Assembly: GCF_002075795.1 (NCBI RefSeq)
Contig: NZ_CP020472.1
Location: forward strand, 665,001-729,000
Source: Shewanella japonica
Lineage (GTDB): Bacteria; Pseudomonadota; Gammaproteobacteria; Enterobacterales; Shewanellaceae
Reading direction: 5' to 3'
DNA length: 64,000 nt
The stretch's first letter is position 1, and every line of letters starts with the position of its first letter. The translations under genes were made by a program, and so were the position numbers. Of the stretch, positions 16,130 to 25,213 are shown in pieces. The notes under the pieces were generated by a model, which saw only the letters and a program-made list of their open reading frames with translations, was not told the DNA's origin and did no database searches.

Positions 16130-17392
16130 ATGCTCAGGATGTTGCGATTAACGATAAATGGAACCGCAGTTGAACCGTTTCGCAAAAATATAGTTGGTTA
16201 CTTAACGCCATTGTTCTTTGGCGGCATGTTATCTTTTTTATTAGCAGGTTGTAGCACCACCTCGCACTCTTCAGCCAAATTAAATGTAATGCCTCTTCCT
16301 GAAAATGGCGCTTATTTTGTTAACGCAATAGATTTGGATATAGCAAAAAATAACTTAGTTCCATCGGTAGAGAGTTTGTCAGCATTACTACCAGATCAAG
16401 TCGAAGAGCTTGAAGCCTTTATTGCAAGACCTGAGATTGCTGAGCTTTCGAAGCGATATCAATTGGTTCGTTTTATTAACAATAAAATGGTTAATTTTAA
16501 TTACGAAGGCTTAAATTATAATGCGGCTCAAGCTTGGCAAAATAAGTCTGGTAATTGCATGGCTTTAGCTATGCTTACTTATGGTGTGGCAAAGCATTTA
16601 AACGTGAGAGCTGTTTTTCAAGTGGTCCACTCGGCGCCTTTATTAACGCATATTTCAAATGACTTAGTCGTGACCTCAGATCATGTCCGTACCTTTTTAT
16701 ATGAAACGGATGCTGGGGGTGTATATATTAATGGTAGTGAATTCACCGTCATAGATTATTTCCCTGATAGAAACGATCGCACGGGAGCGGTGGTCAGTGA
16801 AGATGAGTTTCTTGCTATGTTTTATCGTAACCTCGCTGCAGATGCCCTTCTCGCCAATGACTTAACCTTGACTTACTCTCTATTAGAAAAAGGCTTACAA
16901 CTTGCCCCTAAGTATATTCCATTGATTAATATGATGGCTGTGGTGCATCGACGAGTGGGAGATTATCAAGTTGCTGATGCTTACTATCAATATGGCCTAC
17001 AGTTTGAATCTAACTCACTGACATTATTAAGTAACTATAACTATTCATTATATTCACAAGGTAAAGTACTAGAAGCTGATGCCATTTATCAGCAACTCAT
17101 TCAGCTAGAGAATGAGACACCTTACGGTTGGTACTCAATGGCGCAAGAAGCGACGAGACAGCAAGACTATTTTGCTGCAGAAGCATTCTTAAAAAAGTTT
17201 ATCAATAACAGCCCTTATTATCATCAAGCCTATTATGAACTCGCCAAAGTACAGAATGCACAAGGCAAAGTGTTAAGTGCGAAAAAAACGCTCGAAAAAG
17301 CATTGGAGTTAACATCTATGGGTAAGAGTCAGCAAAAGTACTTAGCAAAATTATCTTGGCTTAAGCAAAGTAACAGCCCTAGTCACCGGTAG
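16130..17392 (+). CDS. Lipoprotein with transglutaminase-like and TPR domains
   Basis: A 420-residue protein with a long N-region and a lipobox ending LLAGC at about Cys41, predicting lipid anchoring in the envelope. The middle part resembles a transglutaminase-like/cysteine-protease fold: GNCMALAMLTYGVAKHL provides the candidate Cys and TSDHVRTFLYE the candidate His. The C-terminal half (about 235-415) is tetratricopeptide repeats, e.g. YQVADAYYQYGLQFES. ATG at 16130 is chosen over an in-frame GTG at 16124 because AGAGG is then five to six bases upstream. Substrate and partners are unknown. Confidence 0.8.
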   Translation: MLRMLRLTINGTAVEPFRKNIVGYLTPLFFGGMLSFLLAGCSTTSHSSAKLNVMPLPENGAYFVNAIDLDIAKNNLVPSVESLSALLPDQVEELEAFIARPEIAELSKRYQLVRFINNKMVNFNYEGLNYNAAQAWQNKSGNCMALAMLTYGVAKHLNVRAVFQVVHSAPLLTHISNDLVVTSDHVRTFLYETDAGGVYINGSEFTVIDYFPDRNDRTGAVVSEDEFLAMFYRNLAADALLANDLTLTYSLLEKGLQLAPKYIPLINMMAVVHRRVGDYQVADAYYQYGLQFESNSLTLLSNYNYSLYSQGKVLEADAIYQQLIQLENETPYGWYSMAQEATRQQDYFAAEAFLKKFINNSPYYHQAYYELAKVQNAQGKVLSAKKTLEKALELTSMGKSQQKYLAKLSWLKQSNSPSHR

Positions 17393-17415
17393 TAGAACAG
17401 CTAATCAGTAATAAT

Positions 17416-17438
17416 AAAGCCGCATATTGCGGCTTTTT
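17416..17438. terminator. Terminator between the TPR lipoprotein and the methyltransferase gene
   Basis: AAAGCCGCA and TGCGGCTTT form a perfect 9-bp stem around TAT, followed by T residues, at a convergent gene junction. Confidence 0.88.
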
Positions 17439-17510
17439 AATTTATGAGTTTAAGCGAGGCTGCTGCGTTCTAATCAATACTCAGTTCTTAGCTTTGGATG
17501 CGCTTTGGTA

Positions 17511-18518
17511 TTAGTCAATGCTTAGCGCGACCATTTTCAACGGATGATTGCCATCAAATGAAGGGAAGTCTTCATGGCAGTGGATCCATTGTTGATGAGT
17601 CACACGCCGACCTTGTTTTTTAACACAGCGAATTAAGCTCTTCAGCCAAGTATCACGCTCAACTTTAGCGACATTATTACAACACACAATCGTGCCGCCA
17701 GATTTTGTAGCTAACATGGCAGGTTTAAATAAGCCTTGGTAATCATTGATTAAATCGACAGTACCAAATGGACTTTTAGCAAAGCGAGGGGGATCGAGAA
17801 AGACTAAATCAAATTGTGTTGCTGGCAGCTTTGGGTATTTAGGTAATTTTTGCCCACGGCGTCCGCCGACCTTAAGGCCTGCAAGCTGACGTAAAGCTGG
17901 AAAAGCATCACTTTGTATAAACTCACACACTTCTGTCACGCCATTAAGTTCGGCATTTTTCTTTCCCGCCGCTAATGCAAAAGAAGAAAAGTCTACGTTC
18001 GTGACCTTAGTTGCCCCGCCCATTGCTGCCGCAGTGCCGATGCCACAGGTGTATGAAAATAAATTCAGCACCGTTTTATGTTCACTATGCTCTCTAACAA
18101 ATTCACGGCCAACTCTCATGTCTAAAAACAGCAGAGGGTCTTGTCCTTCATGGCGTAATTTAGACGTAAATTGAATGCCATTCTCTTTAATAACTTGTTC
18201 AGAGCAAGCAAATTCGTGATGGTCACTTTGTAGTGCATTTTCGACACGGGAATTGCGTTTTGAGCGATCATTATAAATGACAGGTAATGCCGTTAATTCT
18301 GTGAGGACTTGAGTCAATTCTTCCAGCTGCGTTTCAGTTAAGGTCTGGTGAAATGTTTGAATTAACCATGCATTGCCATAGCGATCAATATTCAGTCCAT
18401 TTTCACCTTCAACAGTGCCATGGTAAATACGAAAGCAATCTGTTTGACTGGCTTCTGCTTGAGCGAGAAATGTTGCTCTACGATCGATGGCATGGGTTAA
18501 TGATGTTTGCAAAGACAT
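17511..18518 (-). CDS. Class I SAM-dependent methyltransferase, RlmI/COG1092-like
   Basis: A 335-residue cytoplasmic enzyme related to 23S rRNA cytosine methyltransferases of the RlmI group. The SAM-binding fold shows LNLFSYTCGIGTAAAMGGA (motif I) and NVDFSSFALAAGKKNAELN. The FLDPPRFAKS motif is typical of base methyltransferases of this group. It is about 60 residues shorter than E. coli RlmI, apparently because the N-terminal PUA domain is reduced or absent. The target nucleotide is therefore uncertain. Confidence 0.82.
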   Translation of the reverse strand: MSLQTSLTHAIDRRATFLAQAEASQTDCFRIYHGTVEGENGLNIDRYGNAWLIQTFHQTLTETQLEELTQVLTELTALPVIYNDRSKRNSRVENALQSDHHEFACSEQVIKENGIQFTSKLRHEGQDPLLFLDMRVGREFVREHSEHKTVLNLFSYTCGIGTAAAMGGATKVTNVDFSSFALAAGKKNAELNGVTEVCEFIQSDAFPALRQLAGLKVGGRRGQKLPKYPKLPATQFDLVFLDPPRFAKSPFGTVDLINDYQGLFKPAMLATKSGGTIVCCNNVAKVERDTWLKSLIRCVKKQGRRVTHQQWIHCHEDFPSFDGNHPLKMVALSID

Positions 18519-18759
18519 AAATAAGTGCTCAGTGGCGAATAGAGATATAAACGGTGATTATATCAAGCTTTACTAGATTAAGGGGAAATCCCTAGCCTGA
18601 AAGGCTGGTAATTATGGCAATAGCGCCTAGGCTAAAAGAAGATTATCCATAAATTTAGTGATGGAGGCTCAGTTTTCAGATGTTAATAGTATTTCAGCTA
18701 TTGAATAGGGCATATATTACTGAGCCCGTAGGTTGATTGGTTAGGATTTAGAGGTTTAT

Positions 18760-20727
18760 TTGAAGCAGCTATTTTGTATTTCCGCTAAAAAAATGTTGTT
18801 TTGTATCCTGGGCCTATGTGGTTTTAGTTTGACTTTATCTGCCAATGAACTGGTTTTTGACCCTTTGCTCACGATTAATAATAGTCAGCAAGGGCGACAG
18901 TTGGTTGAGCTTTATTTTCAAGCAGAAAATTCACCAGATAACACATTTAATACCATAACAAGCATGAACACTTCAGGCGTGTTTGATAATAATGTGTTTT
19001 ACACCGCTGTTTATTATCGCATTCTCCATAATATTGCTGTTGCAAAATCGGATCTCGATGCTGCGTCCCAGTCCGCTGAGAAATTATTTGAGTATGGTCA
19101 ATCGCAACAGCTGGATTGGATCCTTGCAGAAGGCTTGACCTTAAAAGGGATCCTCGCTGCCCGCCAAGGTGAAAGCAAACAGGCTTTTGACTATATTGAG
19201 CAAGCGATTGTAATCTGTGAATCAATTCATTATGAGCGACTATTAGCAAGAGCACTCAATACTCGAGGTATATTACACTCACGCAATTTAGACTACGAAG
19301 CATCTTTAAGTGATTATCAAAAAGCCATTTCATTGTTAGATGAGAGTAACCAATATCATTTTTTAGGGCGAATATATTCAAATATTTCAGTAGTTTATTC
19401 GAGATTGAAAGATTGGCAAAATGCCATTGAATACAATCAGAAAGCCGCCGAATTGTTGTTGAAGGACGACAATATCAGCTATGAGCTACTGGTTGTTTTA
19501 TATAGTAATGCCAGTAATTTGATGTTGCAGGTTAATGATATCGCCGCCGCGACAGATTTTAGCCATAAGAGCACAGTTGCAGCACGTCAGTCAGACAATG
19601 TGCAGTTAATTGTAAATGCATTATGGACTGAAGCAGAATTATTGTTGCAGCAACAACATATGAGCCAAGCAGAGCCGATTATATTGGAATGTCTATCCCT
19701 TGCTCACGGAGCCTTAGATCCCCTAGCATCAAAGCAATGTTTATATGGTTTAAGTGAGGTAAGATTTAGTCAAAAAAACTATGAGCAAGCAACAGAGTAT
19801 GCAAACCAATTATTGCTAGATTTTGAAGATATTAATAATCAAGATTGGCTCTTAAAAACACATCAATTACTTGCCCAAATTTACCAAGAAACGGCTCAAT
19901 ACCCAGAAGCTCTCGCACATTTGACCACTTATTATGAAGGCACTCAACGGCAACTGTTCGATAAACGTGAAAAACAAATCTATGAGTTACAAGTGAAATT
20001 CGATGCGCAATTACAAGATGAAAAAATTGCGTTATTGACTGCGGAGAATAACTTAAAAGCTGCCACGTTAGAGAAAAAAGAGCTCCAAGAAAAGTTGTGG
20101 GTTATAGTGTTTAGTGGATTAACTATCGGAATCGCGCTTCTCATTCATCGCTATACGTCTAATAAAAAACGTATCTCAACATTACGTTCAACTAACAAAA
20201 ATCTCTATATACAATCGAATAAAGACCCACTGACGGGTTTATACAATCGCCGGTTTGTAAATAACTTTGTTGAGCATAACATCACTAAAACAGGGGTAGA
20301 GTATTACAGTGTGCTCATTTTGGATTGTGATTTGTTCAAGAAAATCAATGATACCCATGGTCATGACGCTGGCGATGAAGTGTTAATGGCATGTGCTACT
20401 CGTTTGCAAAACAGAATCAGAGCAAACGATGTGCTAGCTCGTTGGGGCGGTGAAGAGTTCCTGATATTATTAGCGCTTGAGTCTGATGAATTGCAACAGC
20501 ATATCTTGGAACGATTTAATCAGGTGATAGCAGATACCCCGGTAGAATATTCTGGACATTCACTCAAGGTGACGATTTCTATTGGGGCAACTAAGCCTAT
20601 TTTATCGTCTGAACTTGTGCAACATTGGCAGCATTATCTCACTTTAGCCGATAGTGCGTTGTATCAGGCAAAATCACATGGACGAAACTGTGCTTTTATC
20701 GATGGGGCAATTATTGAAGCTTCATAG
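18760..20727 (+). CDS. TPR-repeat membrane diguanylate cyclase (GGDEF domain)
   Basis: A 655-residue protein predicted to make c-di-GMP from GTP. In order: signal peptide (to about 30), a periplasmic region of tetratricopeptide repeats (about 60-400), a coiled-coil stretch, one membrane helix near 448-465 (WVIVFSGLTIGIALLIH), and a C-terminal GGDEF domain. The active-site loop is RWGGEEF, a functional form. RAND five residues before it matches the RxxD inhibitory site, so product inhibition is likely. The start is TTG with GAGG four to five bases upstream; an internal ATG at 18793 is an alternative. The TPRs may sense a periplasmic partner. Confidence 0.9.
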   Translation: MKQLFCISAKKMLFCILGLCGFSLTLSANELVFDPLLTINNSQQGRQLVELYFQAENSPDNTFNTITSMNTSGVFDNNVFYTAVYYRILHNIAVAKSDLDAASQSAEKLFEYGQSQQLDWILAEGLTLKGILAARQGESKQAFDYIEQAIVICESIHYERLLARALNTRGILHSRNLDYEASLSDYQKAISLLDESNQYHFLGRIYSNISVVYSRLKDWQNAIEYNQKAAELLLKDDNISYELLVVLYSNASNLMLQVNDIAAATDFSHKSTVAARQSDNVQLIVNALWTEAELLLQQQHMSQAEPIILECLSLAHGALDPLASKQCLYGLSEVRFSQKNYEQATEYANQLLLDFEDINNQDWLLKTHQLLAQIYQETAQYPEALAHLTTYYEGTQRQLFDKREKQIYELQVKFDAQLQDEKIALLTAENNLKAATLEKKELQEKLWVIVFSGLTIGIALLIHRYTSNKKRISTLRSTNKNLYIQSNKDPLTGLYNRRFVNNFVEHNITKTGVEYYSVLILDCDLFKKINDTHGHDAGDEVLMACATRLQNRIRANDVLARWGGEEFLILLALESDELQQHILERFNQVIADTPVEYSGHSLKVTISIGATKPILSSELVQHWQHYLTLADSALYQAKSHGRNCAFIDGAIIEAS

Positions 20728-20758
20728 TTTACAAAGCTCGTACATTGCCAAGGTTTGC

Positions 20759-21160
20759 TTAGGAATTTGAAGGTACAGAATGAACCTTAAAGGTTTTATC
20801 GGCAATCAGTTTACCATTGAGTTCTAGTGTCATGCGCCAGTTTCCCACTTTGTTACTCACAGGTGCCCAAATACAATCGCCTAAATAAAACTTCCAATCA
20901 TTTTCTTTTATATACACTTCGCCATCGTAAGGCGCTTCAATATTACCTTCTGCATCAGGGATATTTGGATGATAGATACAATATTTAAGCACTTGGTTTT
21001 TCGCTTTTTTAATGCGAGTGACAAAGCCGAACTCCATGTCTATTACGGCTGGCACATGGACTGTCGCTTCTAAAAAGCGGGGGAGCTCATCACTTTCAGA
21101 GTCCCACTTACTGAAGATGCCTGATTGGATAACCTTGATATCTGCTTTTAATTTACTCAT
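20759..21160 (-). CDS. DUF3859 family protein
   Basis: A 133-residue soluble protein resembling the DUF3859 family, function unknown. It has no signal peptide or membrane helix. The C-terminal part looks beta-rich (WKFYLGDCIWAP, GNWRMTLELNGKLIADKTF). It lies 32 bases downstream of aroQ on the same strand and may be cotranscribed. It converges closely with the GGDEF gene, with only 31 bases between stops. Confidence 0.72.
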   Translation of the reverse strand: MSKLKADIKVIQSGIFSKWDSESDELPRFLEATVHVPAVIDMEFGFVTRIKKAKNQVLKYCIYHPNIPDAEGNIEAPYDGEVYIKENDWKFYLGDCIWAPVSNKVGNWRMTLELNGKLIADKTFKVHSVPSNS

Positions 21161-21192
21161 AAACGTCTAAATTTAATTGACTTGGGTAGCGA

Positions 21193-21636
21193 TTATTTCG
21201 CCTTAATGTGCTTAATCGCTGCTTGCATTGCAAACTCATAACCTTGAATGCCTAACCCGCAAATAACCCCTTGTGCTTTATCTGAAAAATAAGAATGACT
21301 TCTAAAGGGCTCTCTGGCGTGCACATTTGAAATGTGAACCTCAATAAGGGGAATGTTAACGCCTAAGATCGCATCTCTTAGTGCGACACTTGTATGAGTG
21401 AACGCTGCAGGGTTAATAATAATGAATTGAGCGTCAGTTGAATGAATCGCATCGATAAGCTGATACTCGGCATTAGATTGAATATGATCAAACGCTAAGC
21501 CAGACTGTTGAGCTAATTGGCGAGCATTTTCAACCAAGGTGTCTAAGTTATCACTACCGTATAATCCAGGCTCTCGGCGGCCCAATAAGTTAAGGTTCGG
21601 GCCGTTAACCAATAAAACTTTTGCTTGCGTTGACAT
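21193..21636 (-). CDS. aroQ: Type II 3-dehydroquinate dehydratase
   Basis: Shikimate-pathway enzyme converting 3-dehydroquinate to 3-dehydroshikimate, a dodecameric type II enzyme. Visible motifs are [18 protein letters not shown] with the catalytic loop Arg and Tyr, [29 protein letters not shown] with the catalytic His, and [15 protein letters not shown]. The length of 147 residues is typical. The ATG at 21636 is preferred because AAGGA is then six bases upstream; the in-frame ATG at 21642 touches it. Unlike many relatives it is not followed by accBC. Confidence 0.95.
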   Translation of the reverse strand: MSTQAKVLLVNGPNLNLLGRREPGLYGSDNLDTLVENARQLAQQSGLAFDHIQSNAEYQLIDAIHSTDAQFIIINPAAFTHTSVALRDAILGVNIPLIEVHISNVHAREPFRSHSYFSDKAQGVICGLGIQGYEFAMQAAIKHIKAK

Positions 21637-21783
21637 GTTCATTCCTTGCTAAAAGTGTTGCAGCTCGCTGCGTTAAGTCAATTGCGATGTTACTGATCAA
21701 ATGATTGGACTTAAGTGAGTGTAATTTATCATGATAATGATAGCCAAATCGGGAATTATTTTCATGATAACCCGCGGTAATGG

Positions 21784-22200
21784 CTAATAATCAGACTTGC
21801 TTCTTCGTAGCGCTTTAGTCGCTCCGCGCTGTTTTTTTGCGTCAACACGGCGACGTTGACTAGCCTTAGTTGCTTTAGTGGCAATTCGGGCTTTTTGAAC
21901 AATCCCGACGCTTTTCACTAATTCAATAAACTGCTCTAGTGCCAGTTGTCGATTAAAATCTTGGCTACGACTTTGCTGACACTTAATAATAATTTTGCCA
22001 CTTTTAGTAATGCGGTGATCGGCTTTGGCTAGTAACTTTTGCTGATAAAACTCAGGGAGTGAAGACTGCCGAATATCAAAAATGATCTGCGCCGCAGTTG
22101 ACACTTTATTGATATGCTGGCCTCCGGCACCACTTGAACGGATAAATTGCCATTCAATTTCATTATCTTCAATGCTGACACGGTTGGTAATATTGATCAT
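21784..22200 (-). CDS. arfB: Alternative ribosome-rescue factor / peptidyl-tRNA hydrolase ArfB
   Basis: Rescues ribosomes stalled on truncated mRNA by hydrolysing peptidyl-tRNA. The 138-residue protein has the release-factor loop SSGAGGQHINKV with the catalytic GGQ, and a basic C-terminal tail rich in Lys, Arg and Gln (e.g. RRRVDAKKQRGATKALRR) that threads the empty mRNA channel in ArfB. I begin at MINITNRV, the usual N-terminus; an in-frame ATG six codons upstream is possible. Confidence 0.93.
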   Translation of the reverse strand: MINITNRVSIEDNEIEWQFIRSSGAGGQHINKVSTAAQIIFDIRQSSLPEFYQQKLLAKADHRITKSGKIIIKCQQSRSQDFNRQLALEQFIELVKSVGIVQKARIATKATKASQRRRVDAKKQRGATKALRRSKSDY

Positions 22201-22360
22201 TGTGCTAAAACGCTTCACTTTTTTAAATCATAACTGTGGTTAGCTTAACAAACTTTTGTTTAGTACAGCGGATAAGATTTGCTACTATCAACAATAATAT
22301 AGGCTGAAACAGATGTTGATACATCGTTATGCAGCCGCATAGACAGTTTGGAGTTGCGTT

Positions 22361-22714
22361 ATGTTGTGCCAAATCCCTGATATTTCCCCAGGTGTCATTA
22401 GCTTGTTTGTTAGTGGACGTTTATCGACCCATGATTACCAAACGCACTTGCAACCATTGATTACTCAGTATCGTGACAATAGTGGCCAAGTAAAATTATG
22501 CATCGAAGCTGATGTGTTGCTAGAAGGGTGGGATGTCAGCTCATTAATGGGCGGAGATAAAGTTCAATTACCGCCATTTGATGCTTTGGTGTTTGTAGGA
22601 GGCCCTGACTGGGTAGGTAACTCGGTTAATTTACTTGCGCCATTTATGCAAGGTGAAGTAGCGTGGTTTCCGTTAGAGCAAAAACAACAAGCCATAGCAT
22701 GGCTTAAGCAGTGA
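22361..22714 (+). CDS. SpoIIAA-like / STAS-SEC14 family protein
   Basis: A 117-residue soluble protein resembling the SpoIIAA-like family seen in many marine bacteria. The pattern of alternating strands and helices (GVISLFVSGRLSTHDYQTH, FDALVFVGGPDW, QAIAWLKQ) fits that fold. The family has no firm function; members are often suggested to bind lipids or nucleotides. GGAG lies eight bases before the ATG. It appears monocistronic. Confidence 0.72.
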   Translation: MLCQIPDISPGVISLFVSGRLSTHDYQTHLQPLITQYRDNSGQVKLCIEADVLLEGWDVSSLMGGDKVQLPPFDALVFVGGPDWVGNSVNLLAPFMQGEVAWFPLEQKQQAIAWLKQ

Positions 22715-22786
22715 TGTCAGTGTCGTGTTGCGCCATAAAACCAGTTTAGATATATTTTTGTTATAAATTCAAGGAAGTAAAATTAA

Positions 22787-22981
22787 ATGTTCAATAATAA
22801 AACCAACCGTTTAGCGGCTAAACTAACGATTATTTTTGCTGCAGCTGCATTGGTCCTAGGGTTGAGTGCTTGCTCGCCTGAAGTAGGAAGTGAGGCTTGG
22901 TGTAAACAAATGAAAGATAAGCCTAGTGGTGATTGGACTGCTAATGAAGCGGCTGATTATGCCAAGCATTGTGTATTCTAA
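22787..22981 (+). CDS. Small DUF3012-family lipoprotein
   Basis: A 64-residue lipoprotein with a signal peptide and lipobox LGLSAC (Cys29). The mature part of about 36 residues (SPEVGSEAWCKQMKDKP, then DWTANEAADYAKHCVF) contains two cysteines that may form a disulfide. It matches the DUF3012 family, function unknown. AAGGAAG precedes the ATG by about ten bases. Confidence 0.8.
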   Translation: MFNNKTNRLAAKLTIIFAAAALVLGLSACSPEVGSEAWCKQMKDKPSGDWTANEAADYAKHCVF

Positions 22982-23143
22982 ATGATCATAAACCGTGATC
23001 GCGTTATTTATTATGACATTCAAGGCTAGCGGGTTTAGCACTTTTAGGTAAACTCATTGTCTTATGACTAGCCAGTACTTTCATTAAGCTATTTAACTTG
23101 CTTGTTAAGTGCTTGGCTAGGAGTTATTTATCAGAGGTCATTT

Positions 23144-23572
23144 GTGTCATTGTCAGCCATTAAAACATGTGCAAAATTAATGGTCGCCGTTATGTTGCTG
23201 CAATTTATCAGCACTAACTTAGGCGAGCATCAGTTGCATCTTGGTGATGGCGAAAACGAGCAAGTGAACCATTCCCACATCGTATTTTCAGCACCAGCTG
23301 ATGTTTGCGATAAAGCTGATGATTTTACTCACTTATTTAATGCAACCTCGACTGCATCTGAAATCCATAACCATACGTTAATGGCTGACAACCAAGATTA
23401 TGAACTGTGTTTAGATTGTCAGTGTCACGGTGGTCATAGCGCAACAATTGATTTTGTCGCTCAGCTTATGCCTGTGGCAATAATTTCTGAAGCGCCAAAA
23501 ACTGTTATTCAAACTTACATTCCCCCAGAAGCACGCTTAAGTTACCGCCCTCCTATTTTATTAATCAGTTAA
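23144..23572 (+). CDS. His/Cys-rich exported protein at the head of the metal-efflux cluster
   Basis: A 142-residue protein with one N-terminal hydrophobic segment (LMVAVMLLQFISTNLG) and a mature part rich in His, Cys and acidic residues: GEHQLHLGD, NHSHIVF and a tight CLDCQCHGGH cluster. By position and composition it resembles the small periplasmic metal-binding proteins often encoded before CzcCBA systems; its exact family is not recognised. GTG at 23144 is preferred over TTG at 23102 because AGAGG lies six bases upstream. It precedes the efflux genes by 225 bases and may share their regulation. Confidence 0.7.
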   Translation: MSLSAIKTCAKLMVAVMLLQFISTNLGEHQLHLGDGENEQVNHSHIVFSAPADVCDKADDFTHLFNATSTASEIHNHTLMADNQDYELCLDCQCHGGHSATIDFVAQLMPVAIISEAPKTVIQTYIPPEARLSYRPPILLIS

Positions 23573-23797
23573 TGACTTAACTGATTAATCTTGCACAGTT
23601 ATCGTTTTAACCGACTGGTTCTGTCTAATCCTATTGGGTTTGAGGCAGCCTGTATTGAGGCTTGTTATAAGTCGCCAAAAGGTTAACTCGCTTAGAATTT
23701 AACTATTTTTCATCCAGATAATTTCAGGGTGATAACGGCTTTGCACGATTAATCATCAATTAATTTTAGATTTTGACTTAGGTCGAAACGAGAATAA

Positions 23798-25147
23798 ATG
23801 ATGAATAAATCTATTATTTCTTCAGCGCTTATTGTGCATTTAAGCATGATGGGGGCGAGTATTGCGTCTATACAAACTGTGCATGCCGAAGGGGCGTTAG
23901 CGAGCACCTTTAATCGGCCAATGCATAACACTGCTCACTCAGCACTTGAGCGCACTAATGTTACTACAAGTACTCAATCGTGGTTTGACACCTTGATGCT
24001 CAGCTTTGAACAGTTGCCACAAATACAGGCCCAAATGTCGTTAAAACGCCAAGCTTTATTGAAGTTATCAGCCGCAGATAATGCGATTTATAACCCAGAG
24101 CTTGGCGTCGATTATCAACATGCACCGGAGGACGACACCTTCACTATCGCCTTAAGTCAAACCATTGATTGGAGTGATAAGCGCGGCGCAGCAATTCGAC
24201 TAGCGCAATTGGAGTCAGAAATCACCTTGTCGGAAGTGGTAGTTGAGCGCAGTCAGATACTGTCAAAACAATTGTTGGCCATAGTGGCGCTGCAACAAAA
24301 TCAAACCTTGTTCGCTTTTAATCAACAGCAGTTTGATTTAGCAAGGGCGCAACTTGCATTGGCTGAGCAGCGTGTCGAAGTAGGCGATATTGCTATGGTT
24401 GAACTGCAACTCATGCGTCTTGATGTCGCCAACAATGCAGCAGCTTTGGCTTTAGCAGAGCAAGCATTACTTGTTGCAGAAACAGAAGTCTACACCTTAC
24501 TAGGCCATGAGAGTGTACCTAATATAACGCTAAACAGTTTAATAGAGCTGACATTAAGCCAACGAGTCACTCCAGAGTTACCCGCATTAAAAACGGCCTA
24601 TCAACAAGTCATGCTAGCCAAATTGCAGGTGAATCAGTTGAAGGCTGACTTATCTGCAGATCCCAGTATTAGCCTCAGCGCAGAGCGTGAAGGTAGTGAT
24701 AATAAATGGGGGCTAGGTGTGTCGATTCCATTAACTGTCCGAAACAACTACCACGACTCCTTTGCTGCAGCGAACGAAAGCATTGCCATTGCTGAACAAT
24801 CTTATCTAGCGACAGAAAAGGCACTGCATCAACAGTGGCAGTTATTTACTCGTGCAATCCCAAGATTATTAACGCGCTATCAAGACTGGCAGCAATTAGT
24901 TGAGCAATCAGGTCAAGAGGCGACAGCTTTGATTTCAGGCCAATGGCAAACAGGTGATATTAGCACCAGTGATTATCTGCAAAGTCAGCGGCAAATGAGC
25001 ACTAGCTTTGTTGCTGGCGTCAACTTAGAAGCCAATTTGTATGAACACTGGCTAACGTGGATGGGCGACAGCGGGCAGCTTGAACAAGTGCTACAGCAGC
25101 ATTTTATGGCCAATAAGTCAGCAACTACCGATGCTTTAGCTGATTAA
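23798..25147 (+). CDS. czcC: Outer-membrane factor of a CzcCBA-type efflux system
   Basis: A 449-residue TolC-family protein forming the outer-membrane channel of a tripartite metal exporter. It has an N-terminal signal peptide (to about residue 30) and two long alpha-helical repeats rich in Gln, Ala and Leu, such as the region of VALQQNQTLFAFNQQQFDLA and its counterpart near 330-400. It is followed by the adaptor gene after 66 bases. Family is clear; the metal is not determined by this subunit. Confidence 0.85.
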   Translation: MMNKSIISSALIVHLSMMGASIASIQTVHAEGALASTFNRPMHNTAHSALERTNVTTSTQSWFDTLMLSFEQLPQIQAQMSLKRQALLKLSAADNAIYNPELGVDYQHAPEDDTFTIALSQTIDWSDKRGAAIRLAQLESEITLSEVVVERSQILSKQLLAIVALQQNQTLFAFNQQQFDLARAQLALAEQRVEVGDIAMVELQLMRLDVANNAAALALAEQALLVAETEVYTLLGHESVPNITLNSLIELTLSQRVTPELPALKTAYQQVMLAKLQVNQLKADLSADPSISLSAEREGSDNKWGLGVSIPLTVRNNYHDSFAAANESIAIAEQSYLATEKALHQQWQLFTRAIPRLLTRYQDWQQLVEQSGQEATALISGQWQTGDISTSDYLQSQRQMSTSFVAGVNLEANLYEHWLTWMGDSGQLEQVLQQHFMANKSATTDALAD

Positions 25148-25213
25148 CTAACAACAATATTGAGTGGTTATTTGTTGAGTTTATAAAGCGAATAACGGCT
25201 TAAAAGGAACATT

